Of a stretch of 64,000 bases of DNA, positions 1 through 8,128 are shown one piece after another. Numbering within the stretch: the first letter of the stretch is position 1; every line of letters starts with the position of its first letter. Both the position numbers and the translations under genes were made by a program. Origin of the DNA: Phlyctochytrium arcticum (Eukaryota > Chytridiomycota > Chytridiomycetes > Chytridiales > Chytridiaceae); the NCBI GenBank assembly GCA_025602905.1, contig JAHLKI010000043.1:1-64000 (forward strand), in the 5' to 3' direction. Under the pieces are notes generated by a model. That model worked only from the letters and a program-made list of their open reading frames with translations. It ran no database searches and was not told the DNA's origin.

Positions 1-1
1 T

Positions 2-2536
2 CTCGCAAATCAACAGAAATATCCCCATCTCGTTGACTTTTTTGCGAAAAACGACACCATCTTTACCAAATATATAATTCCGTTTGTTGACTTTGATATG
101 AATTTCACATCCAAGACTGACCTTCCTTCAGTCGATGAAGAACTTGCAATCCGAAAAGCCCTTAAAAAGGTATTCAGCGATTTCTTTTTAAATGACAATA
201 TAAAAATAGTTGGTGCCTACCGCGAAAGGGGATTTGCAACTAATAAGAAAAAGGATAAACAATCTGGAGAATGGGTTGAACATGGAAAATGGAAAATTTC
301 TTATCGACTTTCTGCGAACGGGGTTCGCACATCTCAAAAGGATCTTCTCAAACACCTAAAAGGTTATATGCCGGATTTGTCGGAATTCCCAGAATGTGTG
401 CGTAATTACTCATTTGACAATAATTCACTCTTTGACACTGGTGTTTACAATGATAACAACCGATCGATGGCGTGTGTAGGAAAAACCAAAACCAAATTTG
501 ACAAACGCATATTATATCGAGAGGACGATAATGAACCTCTTGAGAACTTTTTAATCCAAAATGTTCAAGATACGGATGAAAAGGTCAAATGGGCAAAAAA
601 AACCGCATTTGACATGAATAAGAAACAAAAGACACCAAAGGATACGTTAAAGAGAACCAACGCAGTCATTGATGATACACCGAGCGAAGAATGTAGTTCG
701 GAATTCGTCCTTGTTCAAGATTCTGATTCTGATGTAGAGAAACAACAGATTCAACCAAAAAAGAAAAAGAAGAAGGATATCGAAAAACCTGTTTCATCAC
801 TTAATCCGCTTGAAGAAGACATTACCAACTTAATCGTGCAAACTTTCGGGATTAGAAAAAGCGATTTGGGGCCTATATCGGAAATGGAACATGCGTTTGT
901 CACATTCATCAAAGCGCCCTATTATTGTTTGCATACTAAATGCGAACATACTGAATCCAATCCAAAAATGTATGTGTCGGTATCTCGCAGAAAACTCAAG
1001 TATCAGTGTGACGTTTGCGACAAATCATTTATTAAAAACCACAATGTTAAGATTATTGCAGACTCTTTTCCAACGAATGACGATTTGGTGAAACCATGTG
1101 AGACTTTATCTTTAGATAAAGCACGTCGGATTGTAGAGACGTCTGGTAAACATGCACTCATTCATTACCTCAATAATTTTCTGGCTAAAATTACCCACGA
1201 GGACGCGATATGGTACTGTATCCGAGATACGATAGACTCACCATGGTTGGTACGGGGGAAATCAGCATTTTTGGCTCACGTGGAACACTTGTCATTCATC
1301 TATAAGGATGAGAAGGAGGACGGAGAAATTGAGGAGTGTTCATTCAAGATATCATCATGGTGTTTTCATGAAAATATTCGAACTTTTAAAAATGTAATAT
1401 TAGACCCACGACAGGTTGGAGATGTCGAAGGTCAATATATCAATCTCTTCCAAGGGTTCAACGCAAAGCGGGTCTCAATTGTTGACATGAGTAAAATCAA
1501 ATTTTTACTTGACCATTGCAAGAATATCATATGCAACGGGGATGAAGAGTTCTATAACTGGCTCCTTCAATGGCAAGCACACGCTCTCCAGTTTCCCTGG
1601 ATCAAAATGGGAACTTCACCAGTCTTTACTGGCTCGCAAGGAACCGGAAAGAATGCCTTTTTTGACTATATCGGCAAATATATATATGGAAAAATTCACT
1701 TTTTCTCCACCAGTTCCATGGATCAACTCACCGGAAGATTTAATGCACATCAGGCAAAATGTCTGTACACTGTAGCAAATGAAGTTACGTTTGCTGGAGA
1801 GCATAAGCAAAATAACATTTTGAAATCAAAGATTACCGAAACCCAGATTCCACTTGAAAAGAAAGGAGTTGATCTAATTATGATCGACTCATATATGCAT
1901 TTCGTTTTTCTCTCAAATAACAAAGATGCGATTCGTATCGAGGACGGAGGAGATGGGGATAGACGATTTGCTGTAAAAAGAACCGCCAGGAAACCACGGA
2001 GACAGCATTTTGTAGAATACTTTGCGAGATTGGATGGAGAGGAAATGCGCCAAGATGTGGCCAATCATTTCTATACATATCTTCTTGATATGGACCTGTC
2101 AGATTTCGATCCCCGTGAAGTTCCGATGACAGATGAGAAAAGAGAAATGGCAATATTCACCAGATCACCTATCGATCTATTTGTAGATGAATTACTTGAT
2201 GGAAACATTATCAAAACACCATCTCGAAAACAACACATCGAAGGACGCTTTTCTGGGAATGAATGGGTTGATGGAACTTATGTCGACACTGAGCCAGAAT
2301 ACTTTGAAATAGGTGAGCAATATGAGATGACCATGGATGAATTATTTGGACATTATCACAAGTTCTGCTATGAAGATAAACAAGGTGGTAGAATGTCAGA
2401 ACAATTGTCAAAAAGAGGATTTGGAAAACTGATCCGACAGAAGGTGTGGATAAAAAATGCTACTACAAACCGGCGAGGGGGAATGCCCATCACATTAAAA
2501 ATAGAGAAGATTGTAGAGGAGGTAGAAAATGTGTAA
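2..2536 (+). CDS. AEP primase-SF3 helicase (5' end outside window)
   Basis: The reading frame is open from base 2, upstream of the first ATG (98), so the gene starts outside the window. The extra codons matter: they encode FVDFDM (DFD at 89-97), which fits motif I of archaeo-eukaryotic primases. KISYRL and DTGVYNDNNR with a following GKTK fit later primase motifs. A Cys/His cluster (CLHTKCEH ... CDVCDKSF, about 925-1030) looks like a primase zinc ribbon. The C-terminal half is a superfamily 3 helicase with Walker A GSQGTGKN (about 1631-1654), an acidic Walker B-like ANEV, and sensor-like FVFLSNN near 1905. Such fusions are known from Polinton-like viruses, virophages, giant viruses and plasmids. 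The gene is A/T-rich compared with its neighbours and lacks obvious introns, consistent with a mobile or endogenised viral origin. Which element it belongs to is inference. Confidence 0.82.
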   Translation, partial: LANQQKYPHLVDFFAKNDTIFTKYIIPFVDFDMNFTSKTDLPSVDEELAIRKALKKVFSDFFLNDNIKIVGAYRERGFATNKKKDKQSGEWVEHGKWKISYRLSANGVRTSQKDLLKHLKGYMPDLSEFPECVRNYSFDNNSLFDTGVYNDNNRSMACVGKTKTKFDKRILYREDDNEPLENFLIQNVQDTDEKVKWAKKTAFDMNKKQKTPKDTLKRTNAVIDDTPSEECSSEFVLVQDSDSDVEKQQIQPKKKKKKDIEKPVSSLNPLEEDITNLIVQTFGIRKSDLGPISEMEHAFVTFIKAPYYCLHTKCEHTESNPKMYVSVSRRKLKYQCDVCDKSFIKNHNVKIIADSFPTNDDLVKPCETLSLDKARRIVETSGKHALIHYLNNFLAKITHEDAIWYCIRDTIDSPWLVRGKSAFLAHVEHLSFIYKDEKEDGEIEECSFKISSWCFHENIRTFKNVILDPRQVGDVEGQYINLFQGFNAKRVSIVDMSKIKFLLDHCKNIICNGDEEFYNWLLQWQAHALQFPWIKMGTSPVFTGSQGTGKNAFFDYIGKYIYGKIHFFSTSSMDQLTGRFNAHQAKCLYTVANEVTFAGEHKQNNILKSKITETQIPLEKKGVDLIMIDSYMHFVFLSNNKDAIRIEDGGDGDRRFAVKRTARKPRRQHFVEYFARLDGEEMRQDVANHFYTYLLDMDLSDFDPREVPMTDEKREMAIFTRSPIDLFVDELLDGNIIKTPSRKQHIEGRFSGNEWVDGTYVDTEPEYFEIGEQYEMTMDELFGHYHKFCYEDKQGGRMSEQLSKRGFGKLIRQKVWIKNATTNRRGGMPITLKIEKIVEEVENV

Positions 2537-2586
2537 AGTTGGCCGAAAAAGATCAGAAAAGAAAAGAAAAAGCCGTGTTAAAGAAA

Positions 2587-3085
2587 TTGGTACATTTGCT
2601 GGTACATTTGCTGGTACATTTACAGATAGAAAAAATGCAAATGTACCAACTCGATAAAGTCCTCCACTGACCCATTAATCAGGAAATACTGTTTGACTCG
2701 GGCATGGAGGGTGGTACATTTTGGTACATTTGCAAGTGGTATCTTTTTGATATTTTTCATTTTTCCTTTTTGTATTTTTTCCCTGACTTAATTTTACCAA
2801 ACAAATGTACCAAATGTACCACTCCATGAACCCATTACCCTTTTCTATTCTCTTCTCTCTATTCTCTCTAATAAAAAAAAGAAAGAAATAAAATAATCTG
2901 AAACATGGAGTGGTACATTTATTTTTCCCATTTTTGCAAATGTACCACTCCATATATTCATTACCCTTTTCTATTCTCTTCTCTCTATTCTCTCTAACAA
3001 AAAAAAGAAAGAAATAAAATAATCTGAAACATGGAGTGGTACATTTGTTATCCCATTTTTGAAAATGTTTTGCAAATGTACCAAA
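2587..3085. repeat. GGTACATTTG iteron-like repeat field with a ~120-bp tandem duplication
   Basis: The decamer GGTACATTTG or its complement occurs about a dozen times, starting 50 bases after the helicase stop. Three copies are head-to-tail near 2590-2625. Others form inverted pairs AAATGTACCACTCCAT / ATGGAGTGGTACATTT near 2815-2915 and 2937-3045. Between those pairs a block of about 120 bases (TTCTATTCTCTTCTCTC and an A-rich tract) is duplicated almost exactly. Spaced inverted and direct copies next to a replication helicase resemble initiator binding sites (iterons), but no binding or origin function is shown. Confidence 0.75.
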
Positions 3086-3465
3086 TTCTTTAAGCAGTAT
3101 TTCAATTAGTGAGAAGTTGCAGAATCGGAAGATTCAAAATGACACACAGAGGGGCATAGCAGTATCGGGGGGTAATATCGATAATCCTGATGATCCTGTT
3201 GATCCTGATACAGGAAGGAGATGTATCACTGTAAAAATATGAATGTTGGAAGATTTGGTCAAAATCCGGTGAAGACTAGGTTAACATCCGGTGAAGACTT
3301 GTAAATGGAGCGAGAATATTCTGCGCCGACTTGTAAGGTGTGAAATTTTGACAGAAGAAATTTGTGAATTTTCTGGAAGTCCCGTATATGAGCGTACTAC
3401 ACCTGTGTAATGTGGGCGTATTACACGGTGTAATGTGGAAGTCCCTTCCCGTGACAAGCGGCACC
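3086..3465. other. No gene seen between the repeat field and Copia-1
   Basis: No convincing coding sequence. A short GATCCTGAT/GATCCTGTT tandem lies near 3185-3220. Copies of GTGTAATG/CATTACAC in both orientations near 3400-3440 resemble the tandem repeats just right of the LTR-like block. This may be the rest of a degraded LTR, but I could not find its end. Confidence 0.4.
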
Positions 3466-3722
3466 ACTCGATGAAATATGGAGAGGGATGATTCATGATG
3501 TGTAAGATGGCTCGATGTTTGATGGAGACGACCTTATTATAAGGCCCATTACACCTTATTATAAGGTGCATTACACCCAATTACACCCTATTACACCCCA
3601 TTACACCCCACCTCGACCCTACCCCGAAACCACCCTGTGACAGTGCATTCTCTACCCCGCGACCCCCATCTCGTCCTATTAGGACGAGATGGGGGTCGCG
3701 GGGTAGAGAATGCACTGTCACA
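3466..3722 (-). repeat. Copia-1 left (3') LTR-like block with CATTACACC repeats and palindrome
   Basis: Bases 3466-3533 match 6665-6731 on the far side of Copia-1 in the same orientation (shared CTCGATG, TGTAAGATG and GATGTTTGATGGAG), as expected for LTRs. Rightward follow short tandem copies of CATTACACC (about 3548-3610) and then the perfect palindrome 3636-3722. Read on the element's own strand the block starts 5'-TG, like an LTR. It has diverged strongly from the right LTR, so it may come from a related element rather than the same insertion. Confidence 0.5.
3636..3722. repeat. 87-bp perfect palindrome (P1)
   Basis: Two 43-base arms are exact reverse complements around a single central T at 3679. 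The outer tips read TGTGACAGTGCAT. The Copia-1 pol sequence is cut at the right edge, and pairing stops at 3635/3723. The tips resemble those of the palindromes at 6816-6875 and 26806-26883. Confidence 0.95.
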
Positions 3723-5563
3723 CAGATGGAATTAGGAGGGGCTTGCACACCGGCAGGAATTTTCATGTAAATTCGTTCCTTGAGAAGACCGTTCAGAAAC
3801 GCCGTAATAACATCCATTTGGTGAACTTCCAGATTGAAGGCAAGGGCCAGAGCGAGAAAAAGGCGCAATGTTTGACTCTTGATGACGGGGGAGAAAGTTT
3901 CGTTGTAGTCAACTCCCGGTTCTTGAGTAAAACCACGAACGACCAAGCGGGCCTTCCAGCGTACAACCTTACGGGCAGCATCACGCTTCCGCTTGAACAC
4001 CCAGCGACACGAGATGGGTTTTTGAGTAACACCGGATACCGAAACATACTCCCACGTTTTGTTTTCCGCCAGTGATGCCAGTTCGGAAGCAATTGCGGCT
4101 TGCCACAACGGTGCTTCAGGGTTATTGGGATGAATAGCTTCCTCGTAAGTCTGCGGTTCCGGATAATCCTCAGGTATGTCAATAAGGTCCTCCATAACAG
4201 CATGATGATTAACCGTTGTCAGCAGACGCGCAGATGCAATTTCGGGAAAGGGAAAGCGAACATCTCGAGTGGTGATTACTTTGTCAGACTCGCAATCCAG
4301 GATGATATAGCCGTCGGACGCCGAAGGGAGCCCGAGAAACCGACCGCGACGGGAGCGCTCAGAGAGTTTGTTGGTGCCCTTTGCATCCCCGGTCCAATAG
4401 TTGACGAAGCAGCCGAAGGTGTGAAATTGGGAAACATCGGGTTTCTTGCCAGTGAGCGCTTCATAGGGTGTCATCCGGTTGCGAAGAGCTGAATGGGGCC
4501 GAGCATTGTAAAGGATGGTGGCATACTGAAGAGCGTAGTTCCAATATTTGTGAGGTATGTCGTCGGCGTGGAATAGAAGACCTCGGACAATCGTCATGAT
4601 CGTACGATTAAACCGCTCGTTTAGGCCGTTTTGAGAGGATTTGTTCCGATGAGTGGTTTCGTGACGAATGTACAGTTTGAGAAGTTGGTCAGTGAGATCT
4701 TTATTGAGAAACTCCTGATCAGAACGCACCAATTTGATTACACCTTTGTGAAAGACAACCACATTCGCAATGTAGCGAAGGAAGACGGCAGTGATGACCT
4801 CTTTGTGGCGACTAGTTTGAGGTTCGGTATAAGCAAAGCGGGTGTGTCGATCAATGATACTAATTCCACAAGCATAGGGTCCGGGTGTATTCTTAGGTGG
4901 GAAGAAATGATCCATCTGAACGACCTCGAAGGGAGCCTTGGTAACGCGTTCGGCAACACCCAGAGGTAATTGTGTCATTTTAGCTTGGGCGCATGTGAAA
5001 CATGAGGCTGGATCGGCCGGGATGGTGGTAGGATCGATTTTGGGAAATTGGAGAACCCGACTATCCATGTCTTGAAAAACGCGGATGCTGGGATGACCAA
5101 ATCGTGCGTGCCATTCCTTATAGGAGCGATGAATGGTTGTATACGCAACGAGGTCAAGAGACGTTGCATCTGCTGAAGGTTGGAGTGGATAGGTGAAGTT
5201 TTGGGCGATAGGAAATCGTCCAACAGCATGGTGAAGTAGAGATTGCAGAATGCCCGTGAAGGCAGGGGACTGTTGAAACAAGACAGCTTCTTTATCGGTG
5301 AAAAGGGAAATAACACCTTGGGAGGCTAGTTGCCCAACAGATATAAGTCGAGTAGGGATACCAGGCGCCGCGAGAGCAGGCAAATTGACGACCGAGTTTT
5401 GCAAAGGAAGGCGCATTATTCCTTGCTGAGGAGCGGAGACCCGTTGACCGTTACTAACAATGATAGACTTGGAGGAATTGGAAAGTTCGACGAGGTCCTT
5501 CGAGTCGGGGGTAACGGAAGTGGAAGCTCCGGTGTCAAGAAGCCATGGAGACTGACTCGAGAG
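3723..5563 (-). pseudogene. pol: Copia-1 pol, truncated inside reverse transcriptase
   Basis: Ty1/copia-order polyprotein. After the UGA that ends gag, the same frame continues with an aspartic protease (WLLDTGAS). It then has a GAG-pre-integrase zinc region (HARFGHP ... CFTCAQAK), an integrase core (MDHFFPPKN, RSDQEFLNK, NERFNRTI) and the start of reverse transcriptase (CRWVFKRKR, YNETFSPVIK, MDVITAFLNG). It ends at IYMKIPAGV, before the YVDD active site, where it meets palindrome P1. RT catalytic centre and RNase H are lost, so the copy cannot move on its own. The frame runs into P1 and stops at 3581 without further homology. The missing part was probably deleted with the junction falling at an LTR start. 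Confidence 0.88.
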
Positions 5564-5566
5564 TCA
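5564..5566 (-). other. In-frame UGA between Copia-1 gag and pol (candidate readthrough site)
   Basis: The stop is preceded by codons for Ser-Asp-Ser-Asp and followed by CTC, giving UGA-C, a context known elsewhere to favour readthrough. The downstream frame is open and encodes protease to RT without a frame change. Confidence 0.7.
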
Positions 5567-6424
5567 GTCGGAGTCCTCAAAAGAGGCGGAGGCTGCGTGA
5601 GATTCCTGCGCATCCATGTCGACATGGTGGGCGGTGTCTGTGAAACGTCGTTTGGCAGGCTCGGATCCAACGTGGTGGGCAGTTGTGTTGGGGAATCGAC
5701 GTTTCCTATCGTCTTGCCGTCCCGAAAAGCGAGGTGAGGAATTTTGCATTGCTTGAGCGTTTCTTTGACTTTGCTCTTCGTAGGCTTTCTTGGCTCGTTG
5801 AAGATGGAAACAGTTTGTTGTGTTGTGATAGTCCTTGTGACAAATATCGCAGCTTGTCTTAGTGGACGTGTAGTGAACCTGGGGATCCTCGGAGACAGCC
5901 TTGTGGGGCACTCGATTGAATTGGTAAGAATCTACGTACGCCTGAGTTGCACGTAACGTAGTAAGCCGGCCTAACTTGACATCGTTCAGGACGAGAATGT
6001 GGATTTCGTCCTTCAGTCCGTTGATAAACAAAACAATCGAGATGGATTCGGGGACTTCTTCTTCTCTTTGACGCAAAAGTTCGTTGAATTCTTGCTTGTA
6101 CTGGGCGATGGTACTGGTTTGCTTCAAGCGGAGAATCTTCAACAACGTGGAACTGTCAGTTCCTTTGGCCGCATACGCTTCCTTGAGGAGGGAAATCAAG
6201 TGTGGAGTGGATTCGGCGTTTTCGACCACTTTGGCTGCATGACGGTCGAGTTTGTTCTTGAGGAGCTCAAGTCTTCCTTCCTGGGGAGAACATTTTAACC
6301 AATTCTTGACACTCACGAGCCAGTCTTGCAGGTTTTCGTTGACTTCCTCGGCGGTCCCTTTCGTATCGAGTTTAGGGATGCCCTTATACAAAGTGGTAGC
6401 GGTGCGCTCGCTCATGACGGACAT
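5564..6424 (-). CDS. gag: Copia-1 gag
   Basis: Capsid-type polyprotein of 286 residues in the copia gag (UBN2/retrotran_gag) style. It has a Trp-containing helical N-terminal half (ENLQDWLVSVKNWL), then a CCHC zinc knuckle CDICHKDYHNTTNC, then a polar tail ending in SDSD. The ATG at 6424 is the first after the primer-binding site. The gene ends with UGA at 5566-5564, and protease starts in the same frame within about ten codons. Gag-Pol would therefore need readthrough of this one stop. The same arrangement occurs in Copia-2. Confidence 0.85.
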   Translation of the reverse strand: MSVMSERTATTLYKGIPKLDTKGTAEEVNENLQDWLVSVKNWLKCSPQEGRLELLKNKLDRHAAKVVENAESTPHLISLLKEAYAAKGTDSSTLLKILRLKQTSTIAQYKQEFNELLRQREEEVPESISIVLFINGLKDEIHILVLNDVKLGRLTTLRATQAYVDSYQFNRVPHKAVSEDPQVHYTSTKTSCDICHKDYHNTTNCFHLQRAKKAYEEQSQRNAQAMQNSSPRFSGRQDDRKRRFPNTTAHHVGSEPAKRRFTDTAHHVDMDAQESHAASASFEDSD

Positions 6425-6737
6425 TGTGCTGATGGATGGTTGGATAGATGGTTGTTCAATCGCTATCAGGTACTCATAACCTGTTAAGGATTACGGGTGG
6501 ATGATTGTATATTGGAATGATCAGTGTAGGAAAGTACATATAGGTTAGCAGCATAGCTGAGGGCATTTGCCTGTTTCAGGCATAATTACGGAGTGACGCC
6601 ATGTCCAACCAAACTAACCAGGAGAGGATCCATGGTGGTTGCAGTGATCTCTTAACACGGAACAACTCGATGAGTAATGGAGAGGAATGACTCATAATTT
6701 GTAAGATGACTCGATGTTTGATGGAGCGACCTGAGTA

Positions 6738-6813
6738 TTATAGCTGGCAAATAGCTGGGTCGCATAGCTGGCACATAGCTGGCACATAGCTGGCACATAG
6801 CTGGCACATAGCC
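6738..6813. repeat. 11-bp tandem repeat ACATAGCTGGC
   Basis: About six copies of an 11-base unit (ACATAGCTGGC with minor variants) lie between the conserved LTR block and palindrome P2. In the left LTR the same place is taken by unrelated CATTACACC repeats. The position is conserved but the repeat unit is not. Confidence 0.85.
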
Positions 6814-6815
6814 AC

Positions 6816-6875
6816 TGTCATAGTGCATAACAAATCCCATAGTATATACTATGGGATTTGTTATGCACTATGACA
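6816..6875. repeat. 60-bp perfect palindrome (P2)
   Basis: Two 30-base arms are exact reverse complements with no loop (centre 6845/6846). The outer tips read TGTCATAGTGCAT, and pairing stops at 6815/6876. It abuts the Crypton-derived inverted repeat on the right and the 11-bp tandem array on the left. Confidence 0.95.
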
Positions 6876-7937
6876 TGGTCCCGCGGGTGGACTACCCTGC
6901 AAGGTTGCCTTGTGCTGTTCATTATTACTTTTGCCAACTCTTGGCTAACTTGTGTGCACAGGAGCTTGAAGACAAGTGGCAAGCGAGGTGGAGGAACAGC
7001 CCGTCCGACCGACAGTTTTGGAGTAAGCGCAAGCCTCTCGACGCGTTTAGCCTCGGCTACAGCTAGTACCAATCTACAAGCTGCCCAGCGTTTGGAGCAG
7101 GAGCGACTCGCGATACACACCAGGTTCATTTGTTTTTAGACGGACATTAAACTCGTAGCAGTTCTAACAATGCGATTATTGGTTTACTACAGATTAGGCC
7201 TCGGTAGAGTAGCCCCGTCCCTGGCCAGATTCCAGGCCATGCTGCTGGAGCACGGCGATGATATTATCACCTATCTGACCACAAACTAATTTTCTCTCGG
7301 CGGCGTACAGTCTTCTCCTTATCATTTCGTTTGCAGCGTGGTTTTGTACCTAGTTCGTCTAGTACCTTCTATTTATCGGCGTAGTTTTCATTTTCCCTTC
7401 ATTTCTTGTCACATTTTCATTTATTGTTATAGTTTTTCTTTTATAAAATGGTCTACCATCGTGCTACATGCAATATTAAGCCTCCACAAAGTAGTTTGAG
7501 TACGGATTTGGTGGATAGCAGTGCATGTTCTTGCATATTACTATTGGATACCCAGCTTGCCTGAAGCTCTCGACGCGTCTGCCAAAAATTCCCAACATTC
7601 TGGCCACCGTACATGGCACATACTACAAACAACTACCACCCAGTCTCATGTCATTCATAAATGACCCGCCCAATGGACACTTTTTAGGTATTTTATGTCT
7701 TCAATACGTGTAAAAGTCGATTTTGACCCGGATACTTTGAGGCTACTTAGTGGTTGTGACTGGAGACCCAGGATACTTTCAAAACAGACCAAGGATACTT
7801 TCGCTCACAAGCAAAACAGGTCAAGGATACCCGTGTGGCGTTGTGGCACAGTTCCACGGACCTTGTGAGTGGAGACCAGGATTGCGCATGTTCCTCGCGG
7901 GTGCGTATCGGGCGCTGTGGAATTTGGTTCGATCCAC
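6876..7937 (+). repeat. Left arm of ~1.05-kb inverted repeat (MULE-1/Crypton composite)
   Basis: Reverse complement of 10384-11431. The outer ~850 bases look essentially identical (one G/A difference noticed near 7493). The inner ~150 bases have diverged, with an indel-like stretch around 7865-7900. The arm holds the last Crypton exons and their downstream DNA. Very long terminal inverted repeats are common in MULEs, but carrying coding sequence of another recombinase is unusual. Confidence 0.9.
6877..7066 (+). pseudogene. Crypton recombinase C-terminal fragment (GCR1_C), left copy
   Basis: Exons 6877-6903 and 6962-7066 around a 58-base intron (6904-6961) encode GPAGGLPCK then ELEDKWQARWRNSPSD ... 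RKPLDAFSLGYS. This is the end of a GCR1_C DNA-binding domain. It is identical to the end of the intact gene at 11241-11430. All upstream exons are missing because the sequence switches to palindrome P2 at 6876. Confidence 0.8.
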
Positions 7938-8128
7938 CAACCTCCGCTTTGCCAGAGGCTCAGAGCGAAGCTAAAAATTTCTAAGTCCGCAAAAAGGTGC
8001 CAGACTAGGGCGAGACTATATGTGTGCAAACTACAATACTATATAGATATGTTGATTATGAAAAACAGCAGGACGAGCTTTTTCTACTAATACATACCTT
8101 GATAGTGTTCCCCTGACGGTCTATCTAG

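Larger units (their letters stand above)
6482..6875 (-). repeat. Copia-1 right (5') LTR with primer-binding site beside it
   Basis: On the element's strand the LTR would start at TGTCATAG (6875) and end ...TTAACA at 6482. It is followed directly by GGTTATGAGTACCTGA (6481-6466). GGTTATGAG matches the primer-binding site after the Copia-2 LTR and is complementary to the anticodon loop region of initiator tRNA-Met (half-tRNA priming). The LTR holds the conserved block 6665-6731, a short tandem array and the palindrome at its start. The bases after 6875 belong to the Crypton-derived inverted repeat. No matching 5-bp target duplication was found on the left. Confidence 0.6.

Noticed and set aside
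2587..3085. CRISPR-like array suggested by regular repeats
   Set aside because: Repeats are 10-16 bases, occur in both orientations and have irregular spacing. The spacers are themselves duplicated. This is a eukaryotic genome.
3253..3262. TGGTC at 3256-3260 as the partner target duplication of Copia-1
   Set aside because: It is not followed by an LTR end (TGTTAA), and a 5-base match is expected by chance at this distance.
4631..6298. Plus-strand ORFs across Copia-1
   Set aside because: Antisense to gag and pol, with no resemblance to known proteins.
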